Source: Helicobacter equorum
Lineage (GTDB): Bacteria > Campylobacterota > Campylobacteria > Campylobacterales > Helicobacteraceae
NCBI RefSeq assembly: GCF_900198655.1
Contig: NZ_FZPO01000007.1
Location: 1-39,394 of the forward strand
DNA: 39,394 nt
Direction of reading: 5' to 3'
The position numbers and the translations under genes are program-made. Of the stretch, positions 35,368 through 39,394 are shown in pieces (the first letter of the stretch is position 1; each line of letters opens with the position of its first letter). Below the pieces are notes generated by a model. The model worked only from the letters and a program-made list of their open reading frames with translations, ran no database searches and had not been told where the DNA came from.

Positions 35368-36558
35368 ATGTATCATATTGTGTTTAATATAAATGATGAT
35401 TATATGAAATATCTTGCGGTTTTGTGCCATAGTATTGTGAAAAATGCTGTATATAATAGTACTGATGAGATTACGGGGGGGGGGGGCGAAACCATCGCTC
35501 ACACTCAATCAATAAGTTGTCATGCAAAAGATAATGTAGGCACAATACATTCATTAAACAACATCGCCCTATCTAAGGATAACATATTTTCATATGAATC
35601 ACAAAACAGCCAGATACAAAATAACCCATTTGCTTTTCACATTCTCACAGACGGCTTAAAACATGAAACAGAGCAAAAACTTCAAGCCTTAGAAATAGAG
35701 TTAAATAGGCTTTATCCTTGCAAGTTTCATATTTATACCCTTTCAGATTCTATATTTCAGGGTTTGCCAAAACTAAATAATAATTATCTTACATATTTTA
35801 GGATAAAGATGGTGAGCTGTTTGCCAAAAGAGATTAAAACATGTTTATATCTTGATGTTGATATGCTTTGTATGGCAGATATTAGAGAGATTTTTTATAA
35901 AGATTTAGGGGATAAAATATGCGGTGCTGCATTGGATGCAGATTATTGGTCTTCTCGTATTATGCCTAGTATAAATGGTGACAATAATGGCTTTGCATTA
36001 AATATTGACACTTATTTTAATGCTGGATTTATGCTGATAAACCTAGAGCAATATAGAATCCATAATATAGAACAAAAATGCTTTGAATGGTTAAAGCAAT
36101 ATGTGCCAATATTCCATGATCAAGATACGCTAAATGCGGTATTGAGCGAACATATTTGCATTTTGCCATTTGAATGGAATTTTATGATAGGGCATGTAGA
36201 AAATAGAGATAAGAGTGCTTTCAAAGGTGAGAGCCAAGAATCTAGTCTTGCCTATACCTATCAAGAATACATGGAGGCAAAAAACACTATTAAGATATTG
36301 CATTATCTTACTCCAATAAAGCCTTGGCATACACTTAGAATGAATGAGGATGGAAGCATAGTAAGCTGTGCCTATCGCAATCAATGGTGGATAGAAGCAT
36401 GCAATACGCCAATTTTTGGCAAAGAATTACAAATTTTATATATACAAAGGCAAGAAAGTGCGATTTTTAATCTCTCAATTTTGCTTACAAAAAAGAGACC
36501 GCTAAAACGATTAAAACAATCACTTAAAAGACGGATTAAGAATTTCTTGTATAGTTAA
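35368..36558 (+). CDS. GT8-family glycosyltransferase, phase-variable, currently in frame
   Basis: A 396-residue glycosyltransferase of the GT8 (RfaJ/galactosyl- and glucosyltransferase) family, probably adding a hexose to lipopolysaccharide. The fold starts with YHIVFNINDDYMKYLAVLCHSI. The metal-binding DxD motif appears in CLYLDVDMLCMADI (about residue 163). Later come YFNAGFMLINLEQ, the FHDQDTLNAVL segment and HYLTPIKPWH (metal-ligand His). A run of 12 G at 35475-35486 encodes Gly37-Gly40 inside an insert of about 50 residues (37-86), in a place where relatives have a short loop. The C-terminus is Lys/Arg-rich and would suit membrane attachment. AAGGAG ribosome site. Confidence 0.88.
   Translation: MYHIVFNINDDYMKYLAVLCHSIVKNAVYNSTDEITGGGGETIAHTQSISCHAKDNVGTIHSLNNIALSKDNIFSYESQNSQIQNNPFAFHILTDGLKHETEQKLQALEIELNRLYPCKFHIYTLSDSIFQGLPKLNNNYLTYFRIKMVSCLPKEIKTCLYLDVDMLCMADIREIFYKDLGDKICGAALDADYWSSRIMPSINGDNNGFALNIDTYFNAGFMLINLEQYRIHNIEQKCFEWLKQYVPIFHDQDTLNAVLSEHICILPFEWNFMIGHVENRDKSAFKGESQESSLAYTYQEYMEAKNTIKILHYLTPIKPWHTLRMNEDGSIVSCAYRNQWWIEACNTPIFGKELQILYIQRQESAIFNLSILLTKKRPLKRLKQSLKRRIKNFLYS
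35475..35486 (+). repeat. Poly-G tract (12 G) in the GT8 gene
   Basis: Twelve consecutive G, read as the third base of a Thr codon (ACG), three GGG codons and the first two bases of GGC. The frame is open with 12, so the gene is ON in this sequence. Gain or loss of one G would truncate the product after roughly 40-60 residues. Confidence 0.9.
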
Positions 36559-36817
36559 ATACGCTTATAAAGCGATCCTATTAAGTTTTATATGTGTCTA
36601 ATTATTGATGGATAATCGGCTATCCCCCCCCCCTAAAAGCTTATTTCTAAACACAGTGTTGCATGGCTAAAATCAAGCAATTGTGTGCTAAATTTTTTTG
36701 TGAAGCTGTGATATATTTTTATTTTTGTGAAAAGAATTAAAAGATATTTTTATCAAAGGGTATCCACCAAGAGGTGGATTTGCTCAAAATACTTCTTTAC
36801 TATGAGAAAGTATTTTT
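36559..36817. other. Non-coding gap with an orphan poly-C tract
   Basis: A 259-base stretch between the GT8 gene and the DUF3015 gene. It holds ten consecutive C at 36624-36633, but no frame on either strand around the tract is open for long. A 60-codon frame starting at 36727 looks accidental. It also holds two hairpins near its right edge (listed as a terminator). Confidence 0.6.
36762..36816 (-). terminator. Tandem hairpins after the DUF3015 gene
   Basis: Reading minus, right after the DUF3015 stop codon, a stem with nine-base arms AAAATACTT (36786-36794) and AAGTATTTT (36808-36816) is followed by a second one. The second has perfect seven-base arms ATCCACC (36762-36768) and GGTGGAT (36773-36779) around a four-base loop. 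Neither has a long T-run, but two stems in a row at a gene end favour a termination role. Confidence 0.5.
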
Positions 36818-37255
36818 TTAGAGTGTTGTGGCGTTGCTTAGCACATCTGCCATTTGTGCATCTTTGTTTGCGTAGAGTTTGTTGTAGTTTTCTTGAAGTG
36901 CTACTTTAAAGGCTTCTCTGTCTTCTACTTGTAAAAGCTCTACAAATGTATCAAGAGATTCGCCTTTGCCTTGTGCAATTTCTTTTGAAAGTGTATCCAT
37001 ATTTGATGCTACAAATTCTTGCACTCTTGTATCCATTACAAGTCCTTGCCAGCTACATCCAGAAGTTCCTGAAGTGATACCAAAGGTTTGTGTTCCAGTG
37101 GAATGGTTTGTTGTAATTTGGAGAAGATTCCAAATAAGCCCTTGTTTATCGATGAGTTTAGAACCCAAACCACATCCAACATTTGAGTTTGCCGCTGCAA
37201 ATGCACTGCTTGTCAATACGCTAGCTAATACTAGGCTTCCTAAAACTTTTTTCAT
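36818..37255 (-). CDS. DUF3015-family exported protein
   Basis: A 145-residue secreted protein of unknown function. The signal peptide is MKKVLGSLVLASVLTSSAFA with the cut after about residue 20. The mature part has the family's NVGCGLGSKL, ITTNHSTGTQTFGITSGTSGC, and the helical end VQEFVASNMDTLSKEIAQGKGESL. The two Cys in VGCGLG and TSGCSW probably form a disulphide. I take the ATG at 37255 with an AGGAG site; the frame to 37285 adds ten residues that break the signal peptide. The protein is presumably periplasmic. Codon use and start look healthy, in contrast to the debris on both sides. Confidence 0.85.
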   Translation of the reverse strand: MKKVLGSLVLASVLTSSAFAAANSNVGCGLGSKLIDKQGLIWNLLQITTNHSTGTQTFGITSGTSGCSWQGLVMDTRVQEFVASNMDTLSKEIAQGKGESLDTFVELLQVEDREAFKVALQENYNKLYANKDAQMADVLSNATTL

Positions 37256-37380
37256 TGTAACCTCTCCTTTGTGTAATTTAAGCAAAATGCTTATGGACTA
37301 ATCATAGCTGAATTTATTTCAAGTTACCTTAAACAAGCACAAAATTACATAGGACTTTTGGCAAGTTGTGAATTTGTTGC

Positions 37381-37775
37381 TTATAAGGCAGGGATATCAA
37401 ATTGTATGCCACACATTCGCAGTGTTTGGACAAATTTTGGCAAGATTTCATAGGATTTTGTATACACATCGTGAAAAAGTATGATCCCACTATGCTATAA
37501 AAGACTAAGGGTAAAGATTCTGTCATGCATTTCTTGTGGGTTGATATGTCCCCAATCTTGTGAATCTATATTCCATAGCACCACCTTGCACGCTCAATCT
37601 TTTTAGTATTTGCAGCAATTGAGTATCGCGTTGTTCATAAGGTGACGAAAGCAATACGTTCTTTCCTAGTGTAGCAACATTTTGCCTTTGATTGTTGCAT
37701 CAAGCACATTTACGTTTATACTTATATCAGCAAACACCACATACATAATGTCATAGGCATTAGTAATTTTTTCAT
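37381..37775 (-). pseudogene. Polysaccharide deacetylase (NodB-type) remnant
   Basis: A minus-strand relic starting at ATG 37775 behind AAGG, with a signal-peptide-like MKKLLMPMTLCM, then several frame changes. In sequence I can read VFADISINVNVLDATIKGK, then a shifted frame NVLLSSPYEQRDTQLLQILKRL (the family's R-P-P-Y-G region in altered form). A third frame reads LWNIDSQDWG and NPQEMHDRIF. An in-frame TAG follows, then SGIILFHDVYTKSYEILPKF and LRMCGIQFDIPAL before a final TAA at 37383-37381. The last part matches the end of NodB-type deacetylases (I-I-L-F-H-D). About 130 codons remain of an expected 250-300, with at least two frameshifts and one stop. It cannot make a working enzyme. Confidence 0.75.
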
Positions 37776-37939
37776 CGTGAGATCCTTAAGATTTAAGATT
37801 TTGAGTTTAGGTCCTAATGGTTTTAGACACCATCATCATTTGGGTATATCGAGCTAAAGCTTAATTTTAGGTTTTTCTAACATGGTGTCTATTATAATGT
37901 TGTATTTCTTAAGAAGTATTTTGTACAAAAGGATTTTCA
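37776..37939. promoter_or_regulatory. yebC promoter region with a long-range inverted repeat
   Basis: TATAAT at 37893-37898 is a perfect -10, 42 bases before yebC. A ten-base repeat TAGACACCAT (37824-37833) recurs inverted as ATGGTGTCTA at 37882-37891, with 48 bases between. The right copy ends one base before the -10 hexamer. AAAGGA precedes the yebC ATG. Confidence 0.5.
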
Positions 37940-38653
37940 ATGGGAAGAGCGTTTGAATATCGTAGGGCAGCCAAGGAAAAACGATGGGATAAAATGAGTA
38001 AGATTTTTCCAAAACTTGCCAAGGCAATCACTGTGGCTGCCAAAGAAGGTGGCATTGATCCGGCGATGAATGCTAAGTTGCGGACTGCGGTAGCCAATGC
38101 CAAGGCACAAAATATGCCAAAGGATAATATTGATGCGGCAATCAAACGCGCCAGTGGTAAAGATGGACAATTTAGCGAAATCACATATGAGGGAAAAGCC
38201 GCTAATGGTGTGTTGATTTTTATCGAATGCACGACAGATAACCCCACACGCACAATAGCAAATATCAAAAGCTATTTTAATAAAACTCCGGGTAGTCAAA
38301 TCGTGCCAAATGGTTCATTAGAATTTATGTTTGCGCGTAAAAGTGTCTTTGTCTTGACTAAGCCAGATTCTATGAACGTGCAAAATTTGGAGTTAGAGCT
38401 CATTGATTATGGGTTAGAGGAGCTTGAAGAGAATGATGAAGGAGAGATTGTCGTATATGGGGATTATAAAGACTTTGGGAGACTTAATGAGGGTTTTGAA
38501 AAATTAGAAATTCCTCTTATAAAAGCAACCTTGCAGAGAGTCCCAACAAGTCCTATCACGCTTACAGAAGAACAAATTATTGAAGCAGAGAAGTTGCTTG
38601 ATAAGATAGAAGAAGATGATGATGTGCAAGCGGTTTATACCAATATTCAATAA
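37940..38653 (+). CDS. YebC/PmpR-family protein
   Basis: A 237-residue DNA- or ribosome-associated regulator of the YebC/PmpR family (TACO1-like). The start [40 protein letters not shown], then [19 protein letters not shown] and [26 protein letters not shown] are hallmarks. The acidic [14 protein letters not shown] region and the closing [19 protein letters not shown] also match. YebC proteins are known as transcription regulators, and recently as factors that relieve ribosome stalling at prolines. The next gene starts four bases after its stop codon. Confidence 0.95.
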   Translation: MGRAFEYRRAAKEKRWDKMSKIFPKLAKAITVAAKEGGIDPAMNAKLRTAVANAKAQNMPKDNIDAAIKRASGKDGQFSEITYEGKAANGVLIFIECTTDNPTRTIANIKSYFNKTPGSQIVPNGSLEFMFARKSVFVLTKPDSMNVQNLELELIDYGLEELEENDEGEIVVYGDYKDFGRLNEGFEKLEIPLIKATLQRVPTSPITLTEEQIIEAEKLLDKIEEDDDVQAVYTNIQ

Positions 38654-38657
38654 CACA

Positions 38658-39394
38658 ATGAAAATAACGCATAGCATATGTATGGCTTTGGTTTGTGGTT
38701 TTGCACTTTATGCGCAAGATTCTACAGAATCTGCACAGAGTAATGGCTTTTTTTATACTGGCGGTATGGAGTTGTATAACAAAAATGCGACTACACTTGC
38801 AGGAAGTTTTCCAAACAACACTTATGGGTACGCATTAGGGCAACTTAATATAGGGTATAAGCATAATGGCTTTGAAATAGTGCTAGGTGGTGTAGGCGCA
38901 GGATTGACACATGATTCTACAAAAGGTTTAGCTTTCAATCATGTCGGTTACTGGAGTGGTTATCACAACGATCTCGTTGCCTCACAAGCAAATGCGCACA
39001 ATATCTTTGTGCATAACGCATATATGCGCTATGAAGATGAGAATATAGACATTAAGCTTGGGAGATTCAAACAAGAAAATGATGATTGGATTGATGCATA
39101 CATCGAGGGTATGAATGCCATCGTGCGTGCGGGTGGTTTTCATCTGAAGCTTTTTGGCACGAGTGGGATTGCCTTTGCAGGTGGTGGATGGTTTATGGAT
39201 TATGAGCGTTTGTTTTCAACCTATGGGATTTTAAATGCCGAGGTAGGCTATGCAAATGAACGTGTAAAGTTTGATACATATGTGTATTATGGCGATCGTG
39301 AATACATTGCACCAGGTGCTAATCTTGAAATTTATGTTGGAGATTCTGATACACTTGGATCTACTACCAAGCTTACCGCGCTTTTTCCTATACA
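38658..39394 (+). CDS. Outer-membrane beta-barrel protein, partial (runs off the window)
   Basis: An open frame of 245 codons from ATG 38658 to the window end, so the C-terminus is missing. A signal peptide cut near LYA-QD (about residue 20) is followed by alternating polar and hydrophobic strands with many aromatics, for example GYALGQLNIGYKHNGFEIVLGG, HNAYMRYEDENIDIKLGRFKQE and AEVGYANERVKFDTYVYYGD. The LGRF turn and this strand pattern resemble porin-like Helicobacter outer-membrane families (Hof/OprD type). Which family it is cannot be fixed. There is little room for a ribosome site, so coupling with yebC is likely. Confidence 0.7.
   Translation, partial: MKITHSICMALVCGFALYAQDSTESAQSNGFFYTGGMELYNKNATTLAGSFPNNTYGYALGQLNIGYKHNGFEIVLGGVGAGLTHDSTKGLAFNHVGYWSGYHNDLVASQANAHNIFVHNAYMRYEDENIDIKLGRFKQENDDWIDAYIEGMNAIVRAGGFHLKLFGTSGIAFAGGGWFMDYERLFSTYGILNAEVGYANERVKFDTYVYYGDREYIAPGANLEIYVGDSDTLGSTTKLTALFPI

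Noticed and set aside
36727-36909. A 60-codon plus-strand frame near the orphan poly-C tract
   Set aside because: It overlaps the 3' end of the DUF3015 gene on the other strand, starts at a non-ATG codon, has no ribosome site and crosses the terminator hairpins. Its Cys/Arg/Phe-rich translation is antisense noise.
37329-37526. A 65-codon minus-strand frame
   Set aside because: It runs through the deacetylase remnant in the wrong frame; the neighbouring frame holds the recognisable family end (ILFHD).
1-39394. CRISPR arrays, insertion sequences, rRNA genes, riboswitches
   Set aside because: No regularly spaced direct repeats, transposase motifs, rRNA stretches or riboswitch cores were recognised.

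Overview
The window is a gene-dense chromosomal segment of an epsilonproteobacterium, almost certainly a Helicobacter and probably an enterohepatic-type species. Signs of this are the low G+C, a Helicobacter gene set (porGDAB, an FqrB-like reductase, a TlpD-like chemoreceptor, CcoS, a GT10 fucosyltransferase) and gene order that I recall from H. pylori: nusB-ribH-kdsA-carbonic anhydrase-pyrF stays together, and a PBP1A gene lies near tlpD. The species cannot be named from sequence reading alone. A class I two-subunit fumarase and a degenerate GGDEF protein set it apart from H. pylori as I know it.

Layout. 1-2.5 kb: galE and fliI on the minus strand. 2.5-7.7 kb: a plus-strand run tig-clpP-(degenerate GGDEF)-def-comM-like. 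7.7-8.3 kb: rnhB on minus. 8.5-11.7 kb: porGDAB (pyruvate:acceptor oxidoreductase) behind a promoter region with three stacked palindromes. 11.75-14.85 kb: a tightly packed minus-strand operon, beta-carbonic anhydrase-kdsA-ribH-nusB-pyrF. 15-20.4 kb: plus-strand dedA, an ArsC/Spx-like gene, an NlpC/P60 lipoprotein, a znuA-znuC-znuB-like metal ABC transporter and two small envelope proteins. 20.4-21.6 kb: a fucosyltransferase split by a 9-C tract. 21.6-24.3 kb: two tRNA-Leu genes, atpE, a bacteriohemerythrin with a C-terminal Cys pair module, and the two fumarase subunits, all minus. 24.5-25.7 kb: an MHS-family transporter. 25.7-33.9 kb: a long minus-strand block moaC, cmoA, an HD hydrolase, a small Cys-rich lipoprotein, xthA, fqrB, ccoS, PBP1A and tlpD. 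34.1 kb: fur, divergent from tlpD. 34.6-37.9 kb: an eroded, variable region with a DUF268 remnant, a phase-variable GT8 glycosyltransferase (12-G tract, currently in frame), an orphan 10-C tract, a DUF3015 protein and a wrecked polysaccharide deacetylase. 37.9 kb to the end: yebC and the start of an outer-membrane protein that runs off the window.

Functionally, PorGDAB and the FqrB-like enzyme together suggest pyruvate oxidation linked to NADPH via flavodoxin. galE, kdsA and the two switchable glycosyltransferases contribute to the cell surface. The main non-gene signal is a heptamer, AGATTCT (or its complement AGAATCT), that occurs about 80 times by eye in 39 kb, roughly tenfold above simple base-composition expectation. 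No insertion sequence, CRISPR array, rRNA or riboswitch was seen.
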